Source: Tunicatimonas pelagia
Lineage (GTDB): Bacteria > Bacteroidota > Bacteroidia > Cytophagales > Cyclobacteriaceae
NCBI RefSeq assembly: GCF_030506325.1
Contig: NZ_CP120683.1
Span: 5,283,001-5,347,000, forward strand
Length of the DNA stretch: 64,000 bases
Direction of reading: 5' to 3'
Position numbers and translations under genes: made by a program. The notes below the pieces were generated by a model that was not told where the DNA came from, did not search any database, and saw nothing but the letters and a program-made list of their open reading frames with translations. Shown here piece by piece: positions 44,391 to 52,716 of the stretch (the first letter of the stretch is position 1; every line of letters starts with the position of its first letter).

Positions 44391-44795
44391 ATGGCTACTT
44401 CAGTCAGTTCTACAGTGGAATATGCTTCACTAGCCCAGATTCAATCCGCTCAACAAGGTATTCCCGCCGATGAGTTTTTTGCTGTGGCTAAACAAACGGG
44501 TATTTCTCAAGAAAAACTAGCTGCTTTATTGGAAATATCCCCTCGTACCCTGCATCGCTACCAACGAGAGGCGAGAAACCTAAATGCTAAAGAAAGTGAG
44601 TTATTGATAAAATTATCTTTACTACTGAAGCGGGGAGAAATCATTTTCGGATCTACGGATGCCTTTACTGCTTGGCTGTTTGAACCGGCTTACGGACTAG
44701 ACCGTCAGGTCCCCTTTGAACTACTATATACTAGTGAAGGGGTAAATGTGGTTGCCGATGAAGTAGAGCGAATTGCCTTCGGTGATTTAGCCTGA
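44391..44795 (+). CDS. Xre/MbcA/ParS-type antitoxin
   Basis: 134 residues. An N-terminal HTH-like part (AKQTGISQEKLAALLEISPR, TLHRYQREARNL) and the C-terminal toxin-binding domain with the DUF2384 pattern (FGSTDAFTAWLFEPAYGLD, VADEVERIAFG). It pairs with the RES gene 7 bp downstream and should repress the operon and block the toxin's active site. Confidence 0.92.
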   Translation: MATSVSSTVEYASLAQIQSAQQGIPADEFFAVAKQTGISQEKLAALLEISPRTLHRYQREARNLNAKESELLIKLSLLLKRGEIIFGSTDAFTAWLFEPAYGLDRQVPFELLYTSEGVNVVADEVERIAFGDLA

Positions 44796-44802
44796 TACCA
44801 GA

Positions 44803-45249
44803 GTGGAAGCGTATCGGATTACCCACACGCAGTATGCTGACCAGCTTTATGCTTCTGGCAGGTCGGCTCGTTGGAATACCAAGGGACAAGAAGTTATTTA
44901 CACCGCCGGTTCTCGGTCGCTAGCCTGCTTAGAAAATGTTGTCCACCGCAATGCCCGAGGGTTAAATGCCCAGTTCCGAGTCATGGTCATTTACGTACCT
45001 GATGCGCTGTATTGCGAATCAATAGATGAGTCTGTACTACCTAATGATTGGTATGAGCACGCAGAAGTATCCCAGTGTCGGGAAATTGGTGACACTTGGC
45101 TAACAGAAAATCGGTCGGCAATCCTACAGGTTCCCTCTGCCATCATCCCTACCGAGTGCAACTATTTATTAAATCCGGGACACCCAGAATTTAGTCAAAT
45201 CAAGTTAATTGCTACCGGACCTTTTCGGTTTGATTGCAGGATTAAGTAG
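44803..45249 (+). CDS. RES-domain toxin
   Basis: 148 residues from a GTG start. The RES pattern is present: SGRSARWNTKGQEVIYTAGS (active-site R and Y), SLACLENVVH (E) and a C-terminal NYLLNPGHPEFSQIKL block (L-NP-HP). RES toxins degrade NAD+ in characterised cases. The pair sits directly after the MAA operon. Confidence 0.93.
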   Translation: MEAYRITHTQYADQLYASGRSARWNTKGQEVIYTAGSRSLACLENVVHRNARGLNAQFRVMVIYVPDALYCESIDESVLPNDWYEHAEVSQCREIGDTWLTENRSAILQVPSAIIPTECNYLLNPGHPEFSQIKLIATGPFRFDCRIK

Positions 45250-45435
45250 TGGGCAGAAGAATTATTTCCGATTTTTTCAATAGACAAGATATTACGCACC
45301 CGCAGAAATTGATAGGGTTGAGGGCGCAGCGTAGTGAATAGTGGGGTACTCATTTTAGGAGTCACTAATCATTAAATCAGATGTTCGTTTATACTGATAA
45401 GTCAGTAAAGCTAGTTGACCACTATACTATGCTTT

Positions 45436-46539
45436 CTACTTACCTAATTGGTCAAACTTCTCTTTTACTGCTGTGTGAAGATGTAGAACATCGGTTCGCC
45501 AACCGTCTCTGTTTTCTTTCATGAAAAATAGCCCTGATGATAGCAGGGAATTACCCGTAAAGTTCATCTGCGAAATGCTGAGGTTTCGTTTAGGATCAAT
45601 TAACAAGAACTGACCGCCAAAACCGTCGAACCAGATTGTCTGTTCGTCCTCGTCAACCCACCAAGAATAGCCGTAAGCATCATAAGGGCCTATGCTACGG
45701 CTGAATTTGGAGTGGGGCTGAGCGCTGTCTCTAATCCAGTTCCTGCTTACTATCTGTCGATTTATCCATTTTCCTTGTTGGGCAACCATAGCACCAATTT
45801 TGGCGAGGTCTCGGGCGCTGATGAAAATCCAATAAACGGGGTAGTCTGACTGCGTTTTATTGGGTACGGGCCAGGGGCTATTATAGACAATGTTGCTGGT
45901 AGAAAAATCTTGAAAGCCCAGTGGCTTGGCAAGGTGAGCTTCCATAAATTCACCAATGGACTGCCCTGTCTTTTTCTCTAGGATAAACCCAAGAACATTG
46001 AAGTCAAAATTATTGTAAAAGTAGAATTCACCGGGTTTATACTGTTCTCTTCTAGGTCTGTTTTTCTTAGCATAATCGGTTTCCGCTTCGGCCGGTAAAT
46101 ATATGCCCGAACGAGCCATTAGTAAATCCCCAATAGTTGCTGTCTTTTCCTGAGCAGTCAGTGGGGTTTTACTTTCGTCAATGCCTAATTCCTCCAGGGT
46201 TTCATCGAGTTTCAAATATCCCTGATTGAGAGCAATTCCAATAAGGAGGCTCATAATACTCTTCCTGACAGAATGAGCGTTGATGAGTTTCTTGGTATCA
46301 CCAACCTCGAGAGCTATTTTTTCTTGATGGATAATGACAACGGCTTGAGCATTGTTGGCTGTATCTCGAATGTAAGTTGCTAACGATTCCTTTGTTTCTT
46401 CATCCATTAGCTGAGATTTGAGAAGGTCAGTACCGTATTCGCTCGGACGATAACTCACTCTTGGCACTAGCGAGTAAATAAAAAACGCTACAAAAGCGGT
46501 AAGAAAAGTAATTCCTGAAATCTTGATTGTTTTTCGCAT
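45436..46539 (-). CDS. Serine hydrolase, beta-lactamase/penicillin-binding-like
   Basis: 367 residues with a membrane-anchor helix at about residues 9-25. Class C-like motifs: SVRK at residues 90-93 (SxxK), YFYNNFDFN (YxN) and FDGFGGQFLLI near the KTG position. It is of the group of membrane-bound serine hydrolases with unknown substrates and gives no direct sign of resistance function. It is next to the AraC-type gene at 63 bp and could be its target. Confidence 0.88.
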   Translation of the reverse strand: MRKTIKISGITFLTAFVAFFIYSLVPRVSYRPSEYGTDLLKSQLMDEETKESLATYIRDTANNAQAVVIIHQEKIALEVGDTKKLINAHSVRKSIMSLLIGIALNQGYLKLDETLEELGIDESKTPLTAQEKTATIGDLLMARSGIYLPAEAETDYAKKNRPRREQYKPGEFYFYNNFDFNVLGFILEKKTGQSIGEFMEAHLAKPLGFQDFSTSNIVYNSPWPVPNKTQSDYPVYWIFISARDLAKIGAMVAQQGKWINRQIVSRNWIRDSAQPHSKFSRSIGPYDAYGYSWWVDEDEQTIWFDGFGGQFLLIDPKRNLSISQMNFTGNSLLSSGLFFMKENRDGWRTDVLHLHTAVKEKFDQLGK

Positions 46540-46602
46540 TTTTAGTGCAATAATCTTGATTTCAAAGTGCTCATACTTCTCAAAACATGTTTTGAGAGAT
46601 AA

Positions 46603-47742
46603 TTATGGCTTTTTCAGGTGATCTTTCCGATACCCGGTGGGTGATTTTCCAGTAACTTTTTTGAATATCCGGTAAAAGCTTGCCTCCGAGTTAAACCCAG
46701 CCTCATAGGCAATCCCCAATACAGACAGGTGGTTGTACAATGGATCAACTAGTTTCGACTTTACCTCCTCAATTCTATACTGATTGATCAGCTCACGAAA
46801 GTTCTTACGATAACAAGAATTGATAACGTAGGATAAGTCACTCTGGGAAGCTCCAATGTTGTGTGCTAGTTCGGCAGCCGACAGTTCTGGTTTTAAATAC
46901 TCTCTATCTTTTTCTAGAGCGACCTCAATTTTTTTCTTTATTTTTTCTATCTGTTGTTGAGAAAGCTGCTTGGTTTTTGTCAGTGTTTTAGAAGTCTTTT
47001 GGGGCGCGTAATCGCTTTTCTGATACCCCACAAACCCTAGATAATAGATATGAATGGCAACGATGATGTAAAATAGTTGCCAGCGTAAAAAACTCGAAGA
47101 TTCAAAGGAAAAGATTCTATCCAAGAAGATGTTTACCAATGACAAAACACTGACTACTAGCAATTGCAGTAAAATATTTCGTAACCAATTAAAGGTAGGG
47201 TACGATGAATCGGAGGTATTACGCCCTAGCCAGCGTTTGTATTTTCTTAACTTGAAGAGTCCGACTGTTAGATAGGCGAATGCAGAAATCAGTGTGAGGT
47301 AATCCTCGATAAATTTTACCTTATCAAAATGAAAACTTTGCGCGATAGCGTCCTTGGCAGCAGGGTCGGTTACCGCTAACACATTAAAGTATACAATTAG
47401 TGAGTAGGTTTCTGAAAGTATAAATGGCAGGAAATGAAGAATAGCCCATCTGTTTATTTTAGCTTTTGGCTCAATAAGCAGAATAGCATAGAAGTAGATC
47501 AGGGGTTGAATGACCAGATCTACTGCCAAAGGAAAATACCGGAAAACGTGGGTATTCCATAGACCTAGTGTGTGCAGCAAGATTTTGCTACTAAGCAGGC
47601 AAAAGGCAACGATGGCGAGAGCGAGATAAATATTACTCTGGTGAGTCTTCTTCAGAAGTGACAATAGACTAGTTATTAGTCCTTGTACAATACCAATAAG
47701 AATAATAATATCGAATAGCGAAAAAGCCTGATTCAAGAACAA
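46603..47742 (-). CDS. AraC-family regulator with an N-terminal membrane domain
   Basis: 379 residues. Seven predicted transmembrane helices occupy about residues 1-245 (starting FDIIILIGIVQGLITSLLSL), followed by a linker and an AraC HTH at the C-terminus (LSAAELAHNIGASQSDLSYV, LGIAYEAGFNSEASFYRIF, KKVTGKSPTGYRK). Such membrane-anchored AraC proteins are typical of Bacteroidota; the signal they sense is not known. Confidence 0.92.
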   Translation of the reverse strand: MFLNQAFSLFDIIILIGIVQGLITSLLSLLKKTHQSNIYLALAIVAFCLLSSKILLHTLGLWNTHVFRYFPLAVDLVIQPLIYFYAILLIEPKAKINRWAILHFLPFILSETYSLIVYFNVLAVTDPAAKDAIAQSFHFDKVKFIEDYLTLISAFAYLTVGLFKLRKYKRWLGRNTSDSSYPTFNWLRNILLQLLVVSVLSLVNIFLDRIFSFESSSFLRWQLFYIIVAIHIYYLGFVGYQKSDYAPQKTSKTLTKTKQLSQQQIEKIKKKIEVALEKDREYLKPELSAAELAHNIGASQSDLSYVINSCYRKNFRELINQYRIEEVKSKLVDPLYNHLSVLGIAYEAGFNSEASFYRIFKKVTGKSPTGYRKDHLKKP

Positions 47743-47887
47743 TGGATTTCAGTCGATGCAAAAACACTCATTGTTGCTAATATAGGCTTTACTACGCTCA
47801 GGTCAAGTAATTGAGGTAGCTCAACAACAAATGATGAATAACAACGAGAACGTATTATTCACCAATCATTCGTCGTGAATCATCAAA

Positions 47888-48658
47888 TCAAATAACCATG
47901 CCTCGGTGAAATACTCGGTCTCCCACTACGGCGGAATGATCAGCCCGGTGAAGGGTGCAGCGGTTGTCCCAGATTACCACATCGCCCGGTTGCCAACTGT
48001 GGCGGTAGATACGTTGCTCTTCAGTAGCGTAGTCGTAGAGCTTCCGAATCACTTCGTTTCCCAGTGAAGTATTGCGAATAGCTACGCAACGCTCCGGGGT
48101 TGACAGGTAAATAGTTTTCTTACCGCTGATAGGATGGGTTAGAAAAAGCGGGTGCCAAGTTTCAGTTTCACTGAGTTGGTGTTCATCCTGATTAATACCC
48201 GTGACCTGATGTAGCACTTCTGAGTTTTTCAATTCTTGTTTCAGTGTATCGTCCAACTCATCGTAGGCTCGGTATTGGCTGGTAAATAGCGTTTCGCCCC
48301 CGGAGGCTGGACAGTCTATAATTTTTAGTGCAGTAAAGGCTGGGGTCTTTTTTACATAGCTGGTATCGGTGTGGAACACAGAGCGGGGCGGTGTTTTTCT
48401 ACCCTTATTAGATACTACGTTGAGCCGAGGTTCGTCAGGAGCATGTTTTTCTCCTTCGGTAAACGTAAGCTCACCCAGCTTACTCAGAAAGTTGGCAAAA
48501 TCAGTATCACTCAGGGTTTGATGATGAAAAACCGCTACGCCATGGTTGGCCAAGGCTGCCTTTATATCATCAATTTCCTGGTCAGAAACCTCTTTAAGCG
48601 GTTGGCTGCCGGTTTCTTCCAGCACAAAATCTGACCCATCTACTGAATTAAATTTCAT
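47888..48658 (-). CDS. TauD/TfdA-family Fe(II)/2-oxoglutarate dioxygenase
   Basis: 256 residues. The iron ligands fit HTD in VFHTDTSYVKKTPAF and the second histidine in CTLHRADHSAV, with arginine for 2-oxoglutarate at HSWQPGDVVIWDNR or VFHRGMVI. It begins 2 bp after the HAD-like gene, so the two form an operon. The substrate is unknown. An MAA-tailoring role, comparable to the unrelated-subfamily MysH step, is only a guess from the distance of 3.6 kb. Confidence 0.9.
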   Translation of the reverse strand: MKFNSVDGSDFVLEETGSQPLKEVSDQEIDDIKAALANHGVAVFHHQTLSDTDFANFLSKLGELTFTEGEKHAPDEPRLNVVSNKGRKTPPRSVFHTDTSYVKKTPAFTALKIIDCPASGGETLFTSQYRAYDELDDTLKQELKNSEVLHQVTGINQDEHQLSETETWHPLFLTHPISGKKTIYLSTPERCVAIRNTSLGNEVIRKLYDYATEEQRIYRHSWQPGDVVIWDNRCTLHRADHSAVVGDRVFHRGMVI

Positions 48659-48660
48659 TC

Positions 48661-49323
48661 TTAGGCCGCTTTGCGTTGTAACTGATCAAAATCCAGCGAA
48701 GAAAGCTGCGCCTCCGCTCCTTCAAAGTCGTGCGCTTGGGTATTGGCTCCGCCGAAGGCATAGCTGGAAATACCTGCTGCCTGGGCAGCCGACAGGCCAT
48801 CCTGGTTGTCTTCAATTGCTTTAGCCTCACTGGCCTCAACTCCTAATTTTTCTAAAGCTAACTGGTAAGCATCGGCGGCTGGCTTTTTGGCTTCAACCTG
48901 ACTGCTATCAATGATTACATCAAAAGTATCAGCCGAAATTTCGGTTGAAAGGGCGCCCAATAAATTATCTATATTTTCGCGGCTAGTCGTGGTTACCAAG
49001 CCTAGTTTTATGCCTTCTTCCTTTGCTTTCCGAATGGTATCGGCAACTCCCGACCGGGGTTGAATGGACTTTTCCTGGAGCAAATCCTGAAAAATTCTTG
49101 ACTTAGTAGCGTGAACCGCTTCAGCATCTACCGTTTCACCTTTACTTTCGGCAAAGCTCGCAATTCGCTGTTTGCCTCCGCTATCTTTAAGCAATTCTTG
49201 GTACTGTTCACGGGGCCAGTTCCAGTCTAAGTTATGCTCGTTAAACGCCTGGTTAAAGGCTTCACGTTGTAGTTCTGAGGTTTCGGCCAAGGTGCCGATA
49301 GATCCAAAAAGTAATGCTTTCAT
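48661..49323 (-). CDS. HAD-superfamily protein lacking the catalytic aspartates
   Basis: 220 residues, HAD subfamily IA fold with a helical cap. Motif I, normally DxDGTL, reads LLFGSIGTLAE (residues 5-14), so the nucleophile and the acid/base aspartate are both absent. Motif II (GLVTTTSRENIDNLL), motif III (AKKPAADAYQLALE) and motif IV (AIEDNQDGLSAAQAAG) remain. It is likely not a phosphatase. It is coupled to the TauD-type gene 2 bp downstream. Confidence 0.85.
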   Translation of the reverse strand: MKALLFGSIGTLAETSELQREAFNQAFNEHNLDWNWPREQYQELLKDSGGKQRIASFAESKGETVDAEAVHATKSRIFQDLLQEKSIQPRSGVADTIRKAKEEGIKLGLVTTTSRENIDNLLGALSTEISADTFDVIIDSSQVEAKKPAADAYQLALEKLGVEASEAKAIEDNQDGLSAAQAAGISSYAFGGANTQAHDFEGAEAQLSSLDFDQLQRKAA

Positions 49324-49512
49324 AGTTGTAGTTTTGTGTACCGGATAAACTATGACATCAGGTGGATGTTTGTGCTACTTACCGGTTTTTAGCAATTATA
49401 GTGATGTATACTTACTCACGCTCTACCAGTGATCCGGTCACTAGGTATTTATTAATGCCAGCACTTGCTTTCTATACGCTTTTTTAGGTGGGGTGAGCCA
49501 AATAGTATGCTT

Positions 49513-49548
49513 TTATAGCTCATATTTATGCATTATATTGAGCTATAA
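49513..49548. promoter_or_regulatory. Inverted repeat between rlmN and the HAD/TauD operon
   Basis: TTATAGCTCA (49513-49522) and TGAGCTATAA (49539-49548) are exact inverse complements around an AT-rich centre with ATGCAT. It may be an operator or a weak terminator for rlmN on the minus strand. The rest of 49324-49649 shows no gene or other structure. Confidence 0.5.
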
Positions 49549-49649
49549 ATTAAAATATTTGGCGCATAGCATTGGCCGAGTTTCAATTACAGATGCCTAT
49601 TATACAAGCAGAGGACTTGCAAGCTTAACGGAGCTTTTGGTGGTTATTT

Positions 49650-50702
49650 TCACTTCTGCTTAATCGCCAATTGACCACAGGCGGCATCAATATCTTTGCC
49701 TCGGCTACGACGTACGTTCACGGTTACCCCTCTATTTTCTAAGTAGCGGGCAAATTGATCGAGGCGGTCTTCTTCGGTATTCTTAAAATCAGCTTCCGCG
49801 ATGGGATTGTACTCAATCAGGTTTACTTTGCTCGGTACGTACTTGGTAAATTGCCATAGTTCTTTGGCATCTTCCAGCGTATCGTTAAAGTCGTAAAACA
49901 CAATGTACTCAAAGGTGATGCGGGTGCGGGTTTTCTGGTAGAAATACTGCAAAGCTTCGCGTAGCACTTCCAGGTTGTTACTTTCATTGATCGCCATAAT
50001 CCGGTTGCGCTTTTCATCGTTAGCGGCGTGTAGTGAGAGGGCCAGATTAAATTTCACCTGATCGTCGCCCAGCTTTTTAATCATCTTGGCAATACCGGCG
50101 GTGGAAACCGTAATTCGTTTGGGCGACATATTTAGCCCTTTAGGTGAAGTGATGTGTTCAATAGATTGTAGCACATTGGCGTAGTTGAGCAGTGGTTCAC
50201 CCATACCCATGTACACAATATTGGAAAGCGGGACCTGGTAGTTTTCCTCGGCTTGTTGGTTAATAAGAACAACCTGATCGTAGATTTCGGCCGCATCCAG
50301 ATTGCGTTTACGATCCATGTAGCCGGTAGCGCAGAACTTACAGGCCAGCGAACAACCTACCTGTGAGGATACGCAGGCCGTCATGCGTGAGTCCGTAGGA
50401 ATCAATACGCCTTCTACCAAGTGGCGGTCGTGCAGCCGAAACATAGATTTTATGGTCTGGTCGCTACTAACTTGCTGTTCGTCTACCTGCAACGCATTGA
50501 TCGTAAAGTTGTCTTCCAGTAACTCCCGCGTAGCTTTGGAGAGGTTGGTCATCTCAGCAAAGCTGGTGGCTGACTTCTTCCACAGCCACTCTTCCACCTG
50601 CTTCACCCGAAACGGCTTTTCCCCGGCTTCAATCAGAAACTCCTGAAGCTTTTCTGGTTTTATTTTACGAATGTCTTTTTTAGTAGCTACTACTGGTTCC
50701 AT
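49650..50702 (-). CDS. rlmN: 23S rRNA (adenine-C2)-methyltransferase RlmN
   Basis: 350 residues. Radical-SAM cluster CSLACKFCATGYM (CxxxCxxC), then MGMGEPLLNYANV, RITVSTAGIAKMI, FNLALSLHAANDEKRNRIM, YIVFYDFNDT and the C-terminal catalytic cysteine region IDAACGQLAIK. It methylates A2503 of 23S rRNA and some tRNAs. Length and motifs are normal. Confidence 0.97.
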   Translation of the reverse strand: MEPVVATKKDIRKIKPEKLQEFLIEAGEKPFRVKQVEEWLWKKSATSFAEMTNLSKATRELLEDNFTINALQVDEQQVSSDQTIKSMFRLHDRHLVEGVLIPTDSRMTACVSSQVGCSLACKFCATGYMDRKRNLDAAEIYDQVVLINQQAEENYQVPLSNIVYMGMGEPLLNYANVLQSIEHITSPKGLNMSPKRITVSTAGIAKMIKKLGDDQVKFNLALSLHAANDEKRNRIMAINESNNLEVLREALQYFYQKTRTRITFEYIVFYDFNDTLEDAKELWQFTKYVPSKVNLIEYNPIAEADFKNTEEDRLDQFARYLENRGVTVNVRRSRGKDIDAACGQLAIKQK

Positions 50703-50972
50703 GCGATAAAAATACGTTTACACCTAAGCAACGATAAATGGGAATAGTAAAGTTTTCGTCTTACCGTAGTTTTTCTATTTGGCAAGAAGGGCTCTATTAC
50801 TAATGGGGTGAATTATCTAATATCTGGAGAGAGAATATAATGTTAAGTTTTTGTTAAGTGGTTTTGATATTATAGCCTTTTTTATACCTTACAAATGAGA
50901 ATTTATTTTTTACAATCTTATCGCTTCCGTAATACTTTTTATATCTTTTTTAAACCCTCTAAATTTCAAAAA

Positions 50973-51398
50973 ATGACTTTTTTAAGGAAGAATTTACTCT
51001 TAGCCTTAGTGTTAGCCCTAATTACGTACGCTTGTACTAATCAGCATGACCAAGAAGCATCTTGGGAGGATTTAGATTATGAGTATAATCAACTGGAAAA
51101 ATATAGATGGGAAATGCCACATTCTGCCCAAGAGTTTCGCGAAACATTTAAACTTTCGCGCGATGAATTTGCTGAGTTTATTGATTATGCGAAAGAAGGT
51201 AATTTGGCCTACATGGATAAGTTCTATGCCGAGCAAGTGTTGAAAAGAAATGTAGAAGTAAGTGCCGAAGAGTATCAAGAGTTTGAAAGGTTTTACAATG
51301 AAACTAATTGGGAAGAAGAACTCAAGCACGGAACGGGAAGTATTGATTTTGATAGTGAAAAAAAAAATCAACGTGGAACCCTGACGATAGAACCTTAG
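50973..51398 (+). CDS. Uncharacterised acidic lipoprotein
   Basis: About 141 residues from the ATG at 50973 (TFLRKNLLLALVLALITYAC, lipobox ending TYAC). The mature part is acidic and helical (SAQEFRETFKLSRDEFAEFI, EYQEFERFYNETNWEEEL). No family is recognised. An upstream frame to 50895 has no signal-like features. The next gene follows after 51 bp to its likely intended start. Confidence 0.6.
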   Translation: MTFLRKNLLLALVLALITYACTNQHDQEASWEDLDYEYNQLEKYRWEMPHSAQEFRETFKLSRDEFAEFIDYAKEGNLAYMDKFYAEQVLKRNVEVSAEEYQEFERFYNETNWEEELKHGTGSIDFDSEKKNQRGTLTIEP

Positions 51399-51472
51399 TT
51401 CCAGCCCACGCACGCTGCTGCCGTACCTCTTGCGGTACACGTCCCGAAGATGATGAAGACTCTCGCTCTATT

Positions 51473-51853
51473 ATGCCTATTGGTATGGGAGTATTTACAA
51501 GCTGTCAAGGTGGTGGTAGCGGGAGCGGAAATACCGGTTCAGATGATGTAACAATAATTAGGGTCAGTTTCGCTAGTAAAGGTTATACTACAATTCATTT
51601 TACGGTTACTTACAATTATACGACCCATCAAACGAAGGTAACTTCTTACAGTACTGGTGAAACTAGAACAGGAGGAGTATGGCATCAGCAAGAACATTAC
51701 GGACAGGCAGATGGAGTAATTGGTATAGCTCAAGTTGAAGGATATTGGGAGACTTTTTACGGAGGTAGAAGAGCTTATACTTACAGAATTGAGCATGAGA
51801 GGAATACTGGTAGAGTAAATGTTCGAGATGTAGATGATCGTCGTAGCCATTAA
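51473..51853 (+). CDS. Small secreted protein, probably with a frameshifted lipoprotein signal
   Basis: 126 residues as annotated, with a poor start (MPIGMGVFTSCQGGGSGSG). In the next frame, ATG at 51450 reads MMKTLALLCLLVW; one extra G in the GGG run at 51487-51489 would join this to GVFTSCQGG and give a normal lipoprotein signal. The mature part is beta-rich and basic/aromatic (FTVTYNYTTHQTKVTSYSTG, YTYRIEHERNTGRVNVRD). No family is recognised. A strong terminator follows. Confidence 0.5.
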   Translation: MPIGMGVFTSCQGGGSGSGNTGSDDVTIIRVSFASKGYTTIHFTVTYNYTTHQTKVTSYSTGETRTGGVWHQQEHYGQADGVIGIAQVEGYWETFYGGRRAYTYRIEHERNTGRVNVRDVDDRRSH

Positions 51854-51877
51854 TTAATTTAACTTACGGAAGCAGAG

Positions 51878-51903
51878 AAAGCACTCTTTAGGGTGCTTTT
51901 TTT
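51878..51903 (+). terminator. Intrinsic terminator after the small secreted protein
   Basis: AAAGCACTC (51878-51886) pairs with GGGTGCTTT (51891-51899, one G-T pair) over a TTTA loop and continues into a T run to 51903. Confidence 0.85.
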
Positions 51904-52062
51904 GTTTAGAGATCATCGGTTTTAGTAAAACTAATCCAACAATAATTTAAATCAACTTCTATTTATTATTCAACTCTTTCGCCAAATTCAGCTCAGAAAG
52001 CTTGATGCCACGCCAACAACCAAAGTTGGATAGAAAGTTTAATGTGGGTGGTTATTCTTATT

Positions 52063-52695
52063 TTACTGCGTTACCTGCACTGTATCCGGCGGATAGATCA
52101 CTCCCAATGCCCGGTCTATTTGTTTAACTACTTCCCCTTCTAAGTCGGCCAATTCAACAAACCGCATCGATAGGATATTGATCGTTTTGATTTCTTCTGG
52201 GTCAACCGGGGTATAAAGCACCTGAATAAAGGAAGGCATCAGCTCTTCGGTGATAAACCCTTGCGAAGTATATACTTCGGTGGCAGCGGTGACTATATTG
52301 TAGTCAAACTCAGCCACAATACCCGTGGTTACTGCCGCGTCCCAAGAAGTACTTTTCGGAAATTCAGGAAAAAACGAAGATCCGTTGGAAATAAGACCAA
52401 GTACGTCAGAGCTAAAATAACCTTGTTGAGCCAGGTAGGTTCGAAGAGTGTCTTGTTCGTCGGTGGCTGCCCGGCGAAGGTTGCTGATAATTGTTTGGTG
52501 AATATGCATGGCTGAATCCAGTATCCGCCGATTATCTTTCATTTCCTCAATAATACGTTCTAAAGCGACCTCTTTTTGCCGTTCGATTTTCTGATTCTCC
52601 GCGTAGCGATTGATAAATAGTGCGAACAAAACACTGAATACAATCAGCGCGCTTTCTATCAGCAGTCGTCTGAATCCTTTTAGTCTGATTTTCAT
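52063..52695 (-). CDS. Uncharacterised membrane-anchored protein
   Basis: 210 residues with one N-terminal membrane helix (LLIESALIVFSVLFALFINR) and a helical periplasmic or cytoplasmic part (VALERIIEEMKDNRRILDSA). The layout resembles the DUF6090-type single-helix proteins of Bacteroidota, but the match is weak. It precedes nothing on its strand and lies 21 bp after the MscS gene, so the two may be co-transcribed. Confidence 0.6.
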   Translation of the reverse strand: MKIRLKGFRRLLIESALIVFSVLFALFINRYAENQKIERQKEVALERIIEEMKDNRRILDSAMHIHQTIISNLRRAATDEQDTLRTYLAQQGYFSSDVLGLISNGSSFFPEFPKSTSWDAAVTTGIVAEFDYNIVTAATEVYTSQGFITEELMPSFIQVLYTPVDPEEIKTINILSMRFVELADLEGEVVKQIDRALGVIYPPDTVQVTQ

Positions 52696-52716
52696 GAGAA
52701 TTTACTGTGATAAGTA

